A stretch of DNA of 64,000 nucleotides from Gerris lacustris (GCA_951217055.1 OX578279.1:39209610-39273609); one strand, 5' to 3'. Positions 1 to 17,480 are shown, numbered from the stretch's first letter. Made by a program: numbers and translations. The notes: a model not told the origin generated them from the sequence alone.

Positions 1-231
1 TAGCAGTTACCTTTTCTTAAAATCTTGTGCCGATCTAACTTAAGAAAAGAAAAGACTTGAAGAACAAAGCCTCGCTCTCAAACTTTTTAATAATGATTAA
101 GTAACTCGATTCTTAGAAAGTAAAAACCTAATTGTCAAGATTAAAAAGGTGTTAAAAGCACTACTTTTTTTCTTTCTTTTTTTTTTTTAAAAAAAAACAA
201 ACCTTTTTTATGCATATTGACTTAATTAAAA

Positions 232-480
232 ATAGACTGCCATTTAGTGTGGCACTTAGCTTCCTAAAAAAAAAATGTTGGGGATTATCTGTGGTTCAGT
301 CTATCTATAACTATCTACCAATTCTGAGCAAAATCGGTTCGTTAGACCTTGAGAAATTGATGCATTAACAGATTTTTACGTATTCGCATGCGCATCCCTG
401 AAATTGCATCAAAATCGCTTAGCGCCGAAGCGTCTGACCCCCCAGTCAGAACAAGTCCTGACTGGATAAAGGTTGTTCAT
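232..480 (-). repeat. Family A repeat fragment with adjoining inverted motifs
   Basis: The start of this stretch reads as the reverse complement of the family A 3' end (TTTAGTGTGGCAC followed by TTAGCTTCCT), a dispersed repeat seen more than ten times in the window. The interior 'GGATTATCTGTGG' and 'AAAATCGG' match the eroded internal motifs of other copies. Near 429-470 TCTGAC pairs with GTCAGA, and CAGTCAG pairs with CTGACTG, giving two alternative small hairpins. No coding potential is seen. Confidence 0.5.
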
Positions 481-721
481 ACTTGCGTACGAGAGTATAA
501 TAGAAGAAATAAGAAATAATAATATAGAAATTAATATACATAAAAATAAAGAAAGTAATATTTATAAATAGAAATATAGACATAGATAGAGTTGAGAATA
601 GAAGACTAAATAGAGTAAAAACTGTACTAACGTAGTTACTATGCAAGAAAAATAGAATAAGAGAAGCAGAAACTAATAATTCATATAAAAATGCCATTTT
701 TCAAAACTGGTCTTATTTTCA

Positions 722-1470
722 ACTTTTTTTTTTTTTTTGTTTTCTGTATTCTTGATCTTAGTTGTATCTATGCGCAAAATTTGGGGAAGATTGAATCACG
801 GGAAGTGGTTCAAAATTGGGGTAATAGGTGTGCGATGAAACTTAAAAAGCAAATAAATTTGACGCCATTTTGTTTTTGTTTTTATTTTTTTTGGTTTCTG
901 TATTCTTCACCTTAGTTGTATCTATGTGCAAAATTTGGGGAAGATTGAATCACGGGAAGTGGTTCAAAATTGGGGTAATAGGTGTGCGATGAAACTTAAA
1001 AAGCAAATAAATTTGACGCCATTTTGTTTTTGTTTTTATTTTTTTTGGTTTCTGTATTCTTCACCTTAGTTGTATCTATGTGCAAAATTTGGGGAAGATT
1101 GAATCACGGGAAGTGGTTCAAAATTGGGGTAATAGGTGTGCGATGAAACTTAAAAAGCCATTAAATTTGACGCCATTTTGTTTTTGTTTTTATTTTTTTT
1201 GGTTTCTGTATTCTTCACCTTAGTTGTATCTATGTGCAAAATTTGGGGAAGATTGAATCACGGGAAGTGGTTCAAAATTGGGGTAATAGGTGTGCGATGA
1301 AACTTAAAAAGCAATTAAATTTGACGCCATTTTGTTTTTGTTTTTATTTTTTTTGGTTTCTGTATTCTTCACCTTAGTTGTATCTATGTGCAAAATTTGG
1401 GGAAGATTGAATCACGGGAAGTGGTTCAAAATTGGGGAAACCGAAATGTGCGATGAAACTTACAAAGCAA
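722..1470. repeat. 154-bp tandem repeat array, about 4.9 copies
   Basis: The anchor TTGGGGAAGATTGAATCACG recurs at 781, 935, 1089, 1243 and 1397, exactly 154 bases apart each time. The copies differ at only a few positions, for example the three bases after AAAAAGC. The first copy is truncated and carries an expanded T tract. The last copy diverges after position 1437. Such uniform units imply recent expansion or homogenisation. Apparent short reading frames across it are interrupted in each unit, and I do not regard it as coding. Confidence 0.9.
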
Positions 1471-1549
1471 AGTAATATAAGACCAGTAAAAATATATGGA
1501 GAAACGGAAAGGCGAAAAATTTAAAACTGGAAGAAGGGGTGGTTCCTAA

Positions 1550-1994
1550 GAGGTGGTCCGCGAAGGGTTTGAAAGGGGTCCAAGATTGGCTGGTGCAAAT
1601 AAGTTTAAGCAATTATCTGAAAAAGGGAAAGCTGAAATATCAGCGCATCTTAAGACCTTCGCAGTCTCACGAGGAGAGTATTTTCCTGAGCCAGACCCTA
1701 AAAACAGTTGGAATATAAATCCATTCACCAGCACTAGCGATATTGAAGAGCTAAATTTGACAGAAGGCGAGCAATATCAACTTCTGATTTGACGAGTAAT
1801 GAAATGTTAAAAAATGTTTACAAACATGAAAAATGATTAGAGCTTTAGCTGAGCAACGAAACCACAAGGAGTTATCTCTGAAAGCGTTGAAATATTTAAT
1901 ACTACAACTACTGTTTGTACAACGTACTAACGTACACACAATAACAGCTTTTTCAACACTATGTTTCATGAAGAATAAATATCGAAATCACCTC
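1550..1994 (+). pseudogene. hAT-family transposase remnant (ZBED/FAM200-like C-terminal part)
   Basis: Two adjacent plus-strand pieces in different frames match the C-terminal part of hAT transposases. The first (1550-1792) contains EYFPEPDP, a tryptophan and NPF, then an acidic EGEQYQLL stretch, as in the late core of these proteins. The second (1833-1994) contains ELSLKALKYL and FSTLCFMKNKYRNHL, typical of the hAT C-terminal dimerisation region. Between them lie a stop and a change of frame, so no transposase can be made. No zinc finger or catalytic N-terminal part is visible upstream, where the 154-bp array lies instead. Family assignment rests on recognised motifs, not on a database search. 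Confidence 0.6.
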
Positions 1995-6224
<4,230 letters not shown>

Positions 6225-6697
6225 CAATAAAAAGCCTAATCCATTTTGATCCGTTCAAATCAAATGTAGAGTAATAACTGTTGTAATATTTGTCCATATG
6301 GAAGGCTATTTGTGTAAGAGCCTTGAGGCCATAATAAGAATATGTAACCATATGGAGAGGGTATTCATGTGGAAAAGTAGCTTCCCTTTGATATTATAAC
6401 CTCCTTACGAAAATGTTTCTGATTCAATAACCTTCCTTTGGCCTACTCCTTCTGCAAAACATATGTATATTTTATTATAAAGCATAACCGTAGCGTTACA
6501 GGGTAAAAATGCGTTCCCCTGTCGAATATTGATATCTGTGTTCTTGTTTTGTAAAATATGTTTTATAAAACATACAGAAATTCCTTTCAACTTAAGAATC
6601 TTCTTTAGAAGGATCATTTATCCACTATGAGAAATAATATGTATAACATTCATGATGCTTCAAAAAAAAAAAATATATATATATAGATATAAATATA

Positions 6698-6775
6698 TTT
6701 TTATATAATAATAATATGACTGTCAGATAATAATAATATATGACAGATATATAATAATAATATGACTAGTCAGAT
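6698..6775. repeat. Short tandem repeat with TAATAATAATATGAC core
   Basis: The motif ATAATAATATGAC followed by a short CAGA-containing spacer occurs about three times in succession with small variations (TGTCAGA, ACAGAT, TAGTCAGA). Confidence 0.7.
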
Positions 6776-9700
6776 TCATTCTTTTAACCGTTCGTTACAA
6801 TTATTTATTGAGTAGTAGACTTATTTTTCACTTACGGCCAGAATATTTTAGTAGATTAAACTTTATTAGTATATTGTCCAACCAATAATAAATATTTTTG
6901 AAGACAAATGTTGACCTCTAAAAGTACCATTGAAATCGATGAAACATTTAAAGGACAAATTTATTAAATATATAGACTGTAGCAAAAAATATTAATTATC
7001 GATGTTACCAGAAGAGCAGTAGAGTCAGATTAAATATAAAGAAAGACTTATCTCAGCTACAAGTACCTTCATTGCACAAATCCGGTTTTCAACCATCAAC
7101 GGTAATCTTCGGTGTTGGTTAGATGAGGAGTAAATATAGTGATATATGTACGTTCAATGAAAAATAGTTTTAGCTAAATAAATGTATTTTGATGAATGTT
7201 AAAGAACACAGAAAGGAATGGATATATTTAATTTGTTCGTACATGCATTCTTTGATTCGAAATAGATTTAAATTTTTATTTTATCCAAGAGGAAACTGGT
7301 TCAAAGTTAGACAACAAAACTTCTAAGACAGATAATAAAAACAATTACCCACTTTAGTTTTAATTATAAGTTTTTAAACGATGTCAAGAAAAACTTTGTA
7401 TTGAAAGCTCTCTAAATTCTAAGTTTAGAAAATCCCAGGTTGTTTAGTTTTAACGATGTTGCTTTACTTTAGTAATTTTACTGGAACTGTAAAATTACTT
7501 CACCTTTAATATAATATAGTCAACAGATAAACATAAATGCATATGCATACCCTCATAACAACAACAACAATAAGACTAACCAATAAAACAAAGTTTCTAT
7601 AATAAATCCTTTATATTTATGCATTACGGTTGTGTGCGTCAACGACAATTTGTTTGTTTATACAAAAGAAATTTTAAAAAATTTTCATATCAATCACGGT
7701 TGTTAAGTTTTTTTCTTTAATTACTGTTAGTTCGTACAATTTAATACAACGTTTTTTCATTGGTAAAGAGTCTATAAGCCAAGTTTCAGTTCGATTAGAT
7801 AACAGGAGGAGGGTTAATTAATCCTACACCTACAAAGATTTTAACGAGACAGCACCACAAACAAACAAACAAAATCGAAACTAATAAAAGGATTTAAAAA
7901 TTAATTTAATTTACAGAAGCATGCTATACTTTTATTAATTCTGTAAGATTTTGTTCTTTCATATTCATAGGTTAATTAGATTAAACTAATTAACATAAGA
8001 TTCCAATTAATCACCATAATAATAATTGTGATCTAACATCAAATATAAAAGAATGAACTTGAATAAAGATAAAAAAGAGTAAAAAGACTCGAGCCCATTG
8101 TATTCTCTAATCTGAACAATGCGGATATTATACTTAGCCCCCTATCTCTTGGATTGAGCAAAATCATCCATGCGTGAACCGCTTAAAAAAAATATATATT
8201 TTCCCTAGAATTCTCGAAAAGGGGAGAGGAGGAATGGTGAACAGCTTAAGAGGAAAGTAATTGAAATGAGCATCTTCTCACTCTCACTCCCTTTTCTAGT
8301 CTGTTACTGAAAGATAAAAAAGAAAAAAATACAGAGGTTAAAAGCGTCGAAGCTCTATTGTGAAGGAAAAGAATAATGGAAGAGGTGAGATAGGGGGAAA
8401 AGAGTCGGGTCTGCAAAGGCCAGGCTATGAAAAACATATGCAAGCAAAAATAACCGTGATACCTTTTGTCCTTCTATTCATTCCTATAAACTAACACCAA
8501 TATGGTGTAATGCGTAAAGGGAAATAAACCTTCAAACATAGAGCTCAACTAAAGCTTCTAGAAAAAAAAAAAATTACAAGCTTGCAAGTGCTTTCTTTAA
8601 CAAATTTAATGTTGAAGTAGATTTTGAATGGAAAATTAAATAGTATGGTAAGCGTAAAGGTCAAATGAGGATAGCTTTTGTTAATCAATATTATATAAAA
8701 TGAAAGTTTTGTCTGTCCATTGGTAAGAATTGCAAAATTGTTGGATACTTTTTTTATTTCATACATCCTCAAAAACCGAATCCGGCCTTAATTTTATTTG
8801 TGTATGTATGTTTGCCTATCGCCACCATTCCGACTATATAGGCGCAAAACTGGCAAAACGAAATCAATTTTTTTTCAGAGGTGAGTGCAAACATGTTGCG
8901 CATGTTATAGACTTGGTTTCATCGAAAAATATTGAGTAGAATCAAAGTTATTATCAATTTTATTATAAAAATAACCTAAAACAATTAGGTTGAATAAGTA
9001 CATAATATATTAAGTGACTAACCCCACGGACTCGATAATAAAAATGTTTGGGTACTTCTAGTCTACTTAGAGACTGGTCTGAAATTGGCCCAAACTAACT
9101 GGGAAAATTCTTAAGTTAAATAAACTATTTTTACCCCACCAGCGGTAACTGATTTTAAAAGGTCTACAACTTTGGTCCTATGACTCTTTGTCGTACCTGC
9201 ATCGGTTCTACCTTAAGTAGAGCTAAATTTGATTTTATTTTTGACTTTGAGCTCTTATGGTGTTGTTGAACGATTTCATTAAACCTCACACTAATGCTCT
9301 TTAAATCGAGTATTTATTATTTTGTCCTAGAACCAGAGTTATTAAACATTTACTGGTGCAGCTGCCGTATTGAGAAGAGACAGGTAATTAAATTAATGCA
9401 CCTATGGCATTTCTTAAGAGCATTAATGCCATATCTGTATAGAAAGAATGAGTCGAGTGAATATTGAATCTCCCCAATATAATAAACAATAAGGTAATTG
9501 GTAATTTATTTAATGACGACCTAGATATGTATGTTGGCAGTAGACAAAAGGGATGGTGTGTCTTTATACTAAGGAAGATCTCTTCTAAGAATAGAAGTAA
9601 AAATATTCCTTAGTCTAACTGACTGTTAAGATAAACGGATTTTAACACTTAACACTTCATTATAAATAAGGGATCCTTTGTCCTTTGTGATAACCCTTTG

Positions 9701-11204
9701 TCTAACAGTTTATAAGATTAAGGGATATCATTCTTTTCGTTATATTTAATTAAAATTAATTTAGCACAAAAACACCACTGTTAATTTTTTAAAACTATTT
9801 TTATCAACGATATTTATATCCCTTGTACTACACATTTGTATAGTTGAAACTTCTTATCATTTTCGAAGCGTCAATGCTGTATTTTCACAACAATGGTGAA
9901 TGATATTATACGGGTTTAATTAATCACTTTATTTTTTAAATAATATATACTCGTATGTAGATTTTCGAATGTTTGTGGATTTGATCCTTTTCCATTTCAT
10001 TTGGCTATTCCGGGCGAATTTTTCCTTTAACCCTCTTTTTCTAACGTTTCCCGTAAGAATGTAAGTAGGTACTAATGTATTAAAAAACCTGTTAACTTAA
10101 TAAAAAATTTTGGGCACAATACCTACTAGTTAGCCTGCCTCTTTCAAGAACGGCAGAGCTATATTATCTCTTAGAAAAAATAACTAGTCGGAGAAAAGAA
10201 TTGTAGTCGGTCTTTCTCAAGCAGAGCAGTGATAATACAATATTACACTGGTATATATTATGATCTCTTACTTAGACAACATCTGGACCATAACACTTTC
10301 ACACCTTTATCCTCATATGCCTTTATTATCTTTCACTGTCATTATAGGGTTATTCTAAAAATAACGTTACACAAATGGTGAACAAAGGTGGAACTAACGA
10401 TATTAAAAATAATATTTTATTTTTGTAGAAAGCAAATGCTTGGCTTAGGATTTCTTGTAGCATTAAAAATATCTTGTAATAAATAAGAAGGAAAGAAAAT
10501 ATGTATATGTATATATATATATTATATCAATACGTCCCAAGATAGAGTTCCTAAGAAGAATCATTTTCTTATTATTGGGTATTCGGAAAAAAGAAATTCT
10601 TAATAAAAACCCCTGCTTGTTCTTATACTCTAAAAATAGTCATTTCTTGATTTCGTGTATAGGGTGTTAAGTTCCTTGAAAACTTTTTAAAAAAAATACC
10701 AAGACTATAAATTAACCGTATTTTTGATTGCGCTGAAAAAAGGTCATTTAGCAAAGTGGTTCGAAATTACAATTAACAGTTAAATACTAAATGTTTATTG
10801 TTATGGATCTTTTTAGGGTAATAAATCAAACTATCATTCAAGTGACAATGTTTAGGCCTGACAAGCCATTTCAAACCTAGAAAATAATTTTTTTTTTAAA
10901 TTAGATGGACGACGTAACAAAAACGTATAAGTTATTTACACATTTACTTAACTCATCTAGATCTTGACTACAATACCTGTAAAGTGATTTTGTGAGGATG
11001 GTTACATGGTGTAAAAATTAGTTGGAATAATTGGAACGGCATCGTTCCTTCGTTAAACATTTCTATAAGAATACAGATAAATCTCCTCACTCGGGATCAC
11101 TCACTTAATCTGTGCATCGTAACACAATTTTAAAATTAACAATAAAAACAGTAAGAATAGATAAAAATACAAACTTAACAAAAACAACAGGTATTATATA
11201 ATGG
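6776..11204. other. AT-rich stretch, no gene recognised
   Basis: No splice-flanked coding segment, RNA gene or large repeat was recognised. A polypyrimidine tract, CAG and then GTGAGT occur close together near 8870-8890, but no convincing exon lies between them. Confidence 0.5.
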
Positions 11205-11262
11205 TAACTGACAGTACTCTGAATTACGTTAAGCTTAACGTAATTCAGAATACTATTAGTTA
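11205..11262. repeat. 58-bp palindrome with no spacer
   Basis: The two 29-base halves meet at a central AAGCTT. The inner 32 bases (11218-11249) are perfectly self-complementary. Extending outward to 11205/11262 adds further pairs with four non-pairing positions. There is no loop between the halves. Confidence 0.9.
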
Positions 11263-12500
11263 AAAGGACCCATCTCTACATTTAAAAGTATTACAAAGGG
11301 CACAATTTTGGATTAAATTATAATAAATTTCAATTTATTTTCTGAAATGTTAAATTTTAGTTTGTTTTCTGAAAATAAACAATAATATAACAACAACAAA
11401 TAGTCCAATCTGCATTTTAATAATAAAACATAAGTTTATGCTGAACGCCTGATGAGAAGGAAATAATTCCACAGGTTATTGCCAATAGGTATTACCCTTG
11501 AGCACGTTCAAAACACTTGTAGAAAATTTATATATATACAGTCAAAATTCGCAAAGGAGTAGGTAGCAAGGCAATTGTAATAAATTATTTTTTCGTGACA
11601 TTGTTGAGGTTTTTATGATAGCTGTTACCAAATAAGGTGTAAATATTCGAATTATTAAATACTTGTTATGCTTATCAAAAACGTTGTATAATTTTCTTAT
11701 ACTTACTTCTTATTATTTGATTTTTAAGTAATTTATTTTATTTCAATTTTTGTTATTACAAGCTTTTATTTAACTTGCAACGTTTGTATGTATGTATGTT
11801 CGGGTCAAATCTTGCAACTGAGTTTTAAAGCAGTTATCCTCAACCCATTGAATTAAAATTTTGCATAAACGTTTGGTTTGGATGACAATGCATGGTTAGC
11901 TAAGTAAAGTCATTCTAAATCCAATATGGCGGGCAGTTCAAGATGTCGGACTAATTATTTTTTAAGCACGCCCATGATATGGGTATCAAATGAAAGGGTT
12001 TGCTGAGAAGAATACGAATAAAAGCTTGTTTTTTAAAATATTTCTTTTTATAATCCACTTATTTTAAACCACTTTTATAAATAATATTTTTCGATAAATT
12101 CAAAAATAAATGTAGATTACTCTGGGTAATTTTTTACAGTTTTTAAGAATCTGAACAACTTTCACACAAAATCAAAACAATTATAATTTTAAAATATAAT
12201 TTATAAATTATAATTTCCAGAGGTAATTAGAGTTACTTTTTTTCGAAATCCAAAATTAAGACAATTTTTTCTCTTGGATTCTATCTTGGATCACACAATA
12301 CACATAGTTCACTGCTGTTTTCTATAAAAGATAAATTTAAGAAAAGGTTTACCCCTATGCTGAGTTATCATTATTTTAATTTTTTTTTTTTTTTTTACTA
12401 TGACTCAAGAATCAATTTACAAACTTTTTTCTTTCCTTTAAGTGGCCTTTTTCGGTTTAAATTTTAAAGAGTTAGAAGTATTAAAAAATTAAATTTAATC
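11263..12500. other. AT-rich stretch with an eroded dispersed-repeat segment
   Basis: 11790-12010 carries repeat-like wording (GTATGTATGTATG, ATATGGCGGGCAGTTCAAG, GGGTATCAAATGAAAG) of the type found in dispersed arthropod repeats. No coding segment is seen. Confidence 0.4.
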
Positions 12501-12518
12501 TTTCTTTTTTTCCCCCAG

Positions 12519-12819
12519 AATAGGAGTGTCAGTTGATACGTAGAACTGGGACAGTTCAATTTACATGGAAGCCTTTAGGGGCATGCAGTCGGAAGAGAGG
12601 CTCCCCCCGTCCCAGGGGTCTGAAAATTTAAACAACTTGGCCCTACCTACACCTGGTTCGATTCTCCGCCTCCCTGGAGCTCACCCTCAAACTCACTCAA
12701 ATATTAATGGTTATCATTTATATATGACTTTTTGGTGTGAAACCTTTAGGATAGAAAATCCTCTCTTAGGAGATGACCCCCGTGTGAAATTCACACCATC
12801 TTCTACTCTCTCAACCTAA
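12519..12819 (+). CDS. Candidate coding exon, unrecognised
   Basis: A strong 3' splice-site look-alike (a long pyrimidine run ending CCCCCAG at 12518) is followed by 46 bases and then an ATG at 12565 opening an 84-codon frame that ends at 12819. The first 45 residues (beginning MEAFRGMQSEERLPPSQGSE) are rich in Pro, Ser, Gln and Leu and more balanced in base composition than the surroundings, as expected for a low-complexity N-terminal exon. The rest of the frame looks less protein-like, so a real exon would probably end before about 12720, but I see no good 5' splice site. No family recognised. It could be chance. Confidence 0.22.
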
Positions 12820-13309
12820 AAACTTATACACATGTTATAATGTATCTACTTAACCCCAGTCTTTAATTATAAGGAATAAGCAAGAGAAGCGCTTAAGGAT
12901 TTTCTGCTAAATAATTCAGACATATTCTTTCACAATGATCTCTTGTAAAATATGACCCTATTCTAAGAGAATTTAGGTTTAACCCAAGTACCTTCCATAT
13001 TGGTTTTAAAGCTAATATTTTAGACTTTTACAACTCTCCTCAATTTTTTATTCATGTGATTATACTCAACTCCACCACAATTCCTTTATTTGATAAAACA
13101 TGGAACTATCATATATCAAATTATTACTTTCCCTTACCCTTTTCCTGAAATTAATTAAATTATTATCATGTCTTAAACGAATTTCTGGATAAACCTGGAT
13201 ATTTTATGGAACCATTACAGATTAAAATTTAATTACTGAAAATGAGTCATAAATCAATTGATCATTCATTCCTACAAACTACAAATTATACATTGCATAA
13301 TAAAAACGT
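12820..13309. other. AT-rich stretch, nothing recognised
   Basis: No repeat family, RNA gene or coding segment is apparent. Confidence 0.5.
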
Positions 13310-13640
13310 CAAAACTTAATGTGGCACATAGCTTTCTCCTTATACATCCTAAATGAAGTATAAATGAGGTAGATTTAAAAAGATGATTATTAACAAATTA
13401 AGTTGCGCAGATAAAATATAGAAAGCAAAGTGCGGAGGAGGTTGAAATTAATATGAGGCCATTTGAGGGCATCTTTGGTATCTTTGACGCACCATGCAAA
13501 TTTTATTAAATTTGGACTTGGCGTTTGCAAAAATATTTTCTGATGTTTGAAACGTATTGTTATTGAATTTTGGAGATAAAGAAAATCGTTCTTTAGACTC
13601 ATCACATTTGCTAGACTATCTCTTCACTTCCCAGGACTAA
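13310..13640 (-). repeat. Family A dispersed repeat, degenerate copy
   Basis: Starts with AATGTGGCACATAGCTTTC, the reverse complement of the family A 3' terminus, and continues with the internal signature GAAATTAATATGAGGCCA and TTTATTAAATTTGGAC. The 71-codon minus-strand frame here is a by-product of the repeat, since parallel positions in other copies are also open by chance. Confidence 0.65.
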
Positions 13641-16440
13641 TATTAACTGCACCCACTGTCTAGAAAAAAATGAATTCCTCAATAAAAGGATGGAGACAAG
13701 ATAATTTAGCAGGATGGGTGTGCTTTCTTGAAGGTGTTAATTCAAGCTTCCTGGTCATTTACAATAGTCGTTTTCTTGTGCTAGTCCACGTCTCCAATTT
13801 TTAGGCTGATCTCTAAGCCCTTAATTTAATCTGAACTACAATTTAAGGGCCCCTTCAAAAGGTGAACCCTACTCTCACTTAGCAATTTCAACTGTACAGG
13901 ACAAAGCAGCGAAGCGATATTGCTCTGTTGTATCACTGTAGGAGTTCACCAGGAATTTGAAAAGGACCACTTCACTAAGAGGAGTAATAACGATATAGAA
14001 AAAATATTAATACAGATAAAGAAAATGAAGGTAAAGTAAAAGTTGGGCAATATAAAAAAGTTTAATCTTCTACATAACTGTAATGTAGATATAAATAATA
14101 AGATTACTTAAATATGTATATTAATAAGGTGTTAAAAGATTAAGTAGAAATAATAATTACTAAAAATGGTCAAATAAATAAAACAGAAGTTATAAATGAA
14201 ATAAATAGTAGACTTTGTGATAATGATTTGATTTTATGATATATTGATATGATATAAAAAGAAAATAAATTAGGTAGTCAGTACTGACGAGTTAAAAAAG
14301 AAAGAGATTTAGATAGACCTACCCGGCATGGAGGTTGAAACAACACTGAATTTGAATTAAAAAGAATAGTAGGTAAAGGTGACTGACAAGATAATTTAAT
14401 TCAATGTAGATGTCAAGGATCCCACTAATGAGATTATCCTGGTTTAAGAGAAAATACTTTTATAGTAATTAGACTGCGTGTAGATGTGCAGGATAATTGA
14501 GTTATTAGATGAGATACATCCTGTCTAAACTCTTCTTTGAATCCATTTTTTTCTTTATTTCACCATACAAACTTGGTATATTTTTTCAATAAAAGATTGT
14601 TCAAAACAAGTTTCTAGCGGTTATAAATAATTTGTCGAGGTTGTTCTTTGAGTTTTATTCAGAAAAAGGTTCTCTCAGTTGATCTTTAACAATGTATAAC
14701 ATAGACTCCCTTTAAGAGGTTCAATTTTCCATTATACAACATCATGGGGGGGGGGGGGGGGTCTAAACAGTAATACAACGATAAATATAGGCAATAGGAT
14801 GCCGTCACACCTATTCTTTTGTTTTAACTTCTCAGCAATATTTAAAGGGGGAAAAACTACTAGTCGAGGAGTAAAATATTGCCAATAACGAATCAAACTA
14901 CCGGCTAAGAAAATATTTCCAAGAGTGACAAAAATAAAACAAGATCAGCCCAACACCTATAAGGTATCCTTAAAATGAAGAATATATTTGTTTTTTGTAA
15001 TACAAGTAGCAAAATATGGCTCAGAGGAATGGGTTGGTCATAATTAGTGAAAAATGCAGCCTTGAATTATAATTAATTAATTTAAATGAAGACAGATATC
15101 TAAGACTACGATCAGTATTCAGCGTGATATTGATACAAGGGATCAGTTTCAATGACCAAAACTGAATTTTTATCCATATGCTGATCTATTTTGCTCACTT
15201 CCTAGAAGTGAGAAAAAAGAAGTCATACAAGACATGCTACTTTCTTGCAGGGATCCATACTGTATGAATATAATCCCATTAAAACTTCTAGCTAAGGTAT
15301 AGGTGAAATGAAAATGTAAATTGAATTTGAAAAGGTTTAGAGTATTAGATTAAAGGGGGTAATAGTAAGTAGATAATAATTACAGAAGATAAGAGTAAAA
15401 TTAGAGAGTGAGTAAAAAGGTTATATAGTATTTAGTTAAAGCTTAATGAAAACGAGTAAGGTGGAGAGAGGATTTCGTGCGGAATGTTATAACAGGTGTC
15501 TAATAATTCTTTTTGCCTCTTTTTAACCTCTCCCTACCCTAACCCTAAAGTCCATTATAAGCTCGACCCTTTTACCGTCATCAAGTTGACCCCTGTGTGT
15601 AAGAACATTGTATTATCGCCGAGTTCAACTAACACTTAAAATACTCAACCGGTGGGTGTTATGTTGACCCACCTAAATTAGGAAAAGTATATAAACACCG
15701 GGTCCAACAAGGAATAAAAAAATGCAATTTAACTGTATTGTAGAAACCTAAGACACTGACCTTAAGACTTTAGTGTAATTAGAATGTTGAGATACTTTCA
15801 GTAATAACAAGTTATTTCATTTAACTTAATGCCGATGTATTATAGTTTAAAATATAAAATAGATTCAATACTTGTTTCAATCATAAATGCAATTAAACAA
15901 AGTTTAAGGGTCACTCACAGGTGACAACGTAAAATTCCGCTTATTTAATAATAAAATTATTAATCTTAATTATTAAAATTAAGATTTTACCATTCAGGTT
16001 TTATCGATTTGCAAAAAAGGAGATACAAAAGACGATTAAATGTTACATATGCGAACATGGAAATAGATTTTAAATCGGACCAAATTTCACACATTATAGC
16101 ATCGAACTATAAAGAATAAGAATAAATACGATGTAAAATCAAAATCAAATATGTGTGAATCAATTTCTTTAATAAAGTATAAGTACAATCTGAAGGCTAA
16201 AAAATGAGCCTTGATTTATAAAGTAGAATCATACTTATTTACCTTATTTGATCTCATTATAGTCATTACCGAAGCATAATTACATCAAATATGATCCTTA
16301 TTATTTATTAAATATTTGATACAAAATATTAACAAGCTTAAAACACCATATTTTATACTACTGAAAGCTGAAAGGACTGAAAGAGAAAATGATTATGAAT
16401 ATTGTTCCATCACTCTTCTCGTCATAGCCGAGCTTCAAAT
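13641..16440. other. Gene-free stretch with purine-rich, C-poor tracts
   Basis: About 13980-14420 and 15290-15480 are dominated by A and G on the plus strand with very little C. A 16-base G run lies at about 14746-14761. No coding segment or RNA gene was recognised. Confidence 0.5.
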
Positions 16441-16445
16441 AATAT

Positions 16446-17270
16446 ACAGGGTGGTCCAAAAGTCTCCCCCCCCCCCCTCTCTTAACTTTTGAACGGTTTG
16501 AGATAAATTAATGAAATTTGGGGGATCTCTACCATGCAAAGGGAAGTTTGTTTTAATGCAATCACCCACTAGGGGCAACCACCCACTTTGCCCCCAGGCC
16601 ACCCAACTTCAGAATTTCAAATTGGAATGTATATTTTTGATAGCATATTTGGATTCTACAGTGAAAAATAATAAACTTTTACTTGAAACTATTTTTTCTA
16701 TCTCCAATATTTTTCCCCCCACAGGGGGGCAAAGATAGCAAAATAACCCTTCCGATAATACGTTGTAAAATCTAAACGGTTGGAGATAAATTAATGAAAC
16801 TTAGGGGATTTTTACTATGTAAAGGGAAGTTTGTTTTCATGCAATCGGGCAGTAGGGGCAACCTCCCATTTTGCCCCCAGACCACCTAACTTCAAAATTT
16901 TAACCTGGAATGTATATTTTTGATATCAGATTTAGATTCTACGGTAAAAAATAAAAATATTTTACTTCAAACTTTTTTTTCTATCTCCAATATTTGGCCC
17001 CCTATAGGGGGGGGGGGGAGTATAAAAATGGTAGATTTCAGCGCCTGGGGGCAAAATGGTGGTTGCTCCTAGTACGCGAGTGGATGATTACACACTTCCC
17101 TTTACATGGTACAGATCCCCCAAGTTCTATTACTTTATTTCAAACCGTTTAGAGTTTATAACGATCTAAGTGTTATTTTTTTACTATTTCGGATGGGTTA
17201 TTTCGCTATCTTTACCCCCTCTGTAGGGGGCAAAATATTGGAGATAGAAAAAATAGTTTCAATGGTTGGT
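16446..17270. mobile_element. Composite non-autonomous element: 283-bp direct repeat plus inverted third copy
   Basis: The left edge reads ACAGGGTGGTCCAAAAGTC, typical of a mariner-type TIR. From 16494 a unit containing GAGATAAATTAATGAAA, a GGGGCAACC segment, a CCCCCAGRCCACC segment and TCTATCTCCAATATTT repeats once at an offset of 283. From about 17030 to 17262 the same unit returns in reverse complement (GGGGGCAAAATGG, CCCTTTACATGG, CAAAATATTGGAGATAGA). C and G runs of variable length sit at equivalent places. No transposase frame survives. Confidence 0.7.
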
Positions 17271-17480
17271 TAAATAAGATTATTGCTAAAACATTATGTT
17301 GCGCGTATAAGCACGATAAGAAGTAATATGCTGAGACGTTTGAAAATAATATGGGACCATCTGTGGGCTAACTTCAACAAATTATCATAATAATAATTTC
17401 GGTAGGACAGATATGCAGACAGAAACGAGACAATAAGGTTTCTTGAGGCCTGAAACGCACGGTCGAGGAAATTTTGAAAT
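17271..17480 (-). repeat. Family A dispersed repeat, degenerate internal fragment
   Basis: Contains AATAATATGGGACCATCTG followed by GGGCTAACTTCAACAAAT, then GCAGACAGAAACGAGAC and CCTGAAACG, in the order seen in minus-strand family A copies. Neither terminal hairpin is preserved. Confidence 0.5.

Noticed and set aside
15529..15548. CCCTAACCCTAA-like word as an internal telomere repeat
   Set aside because: Only about one and a half units; chance is sufficient.
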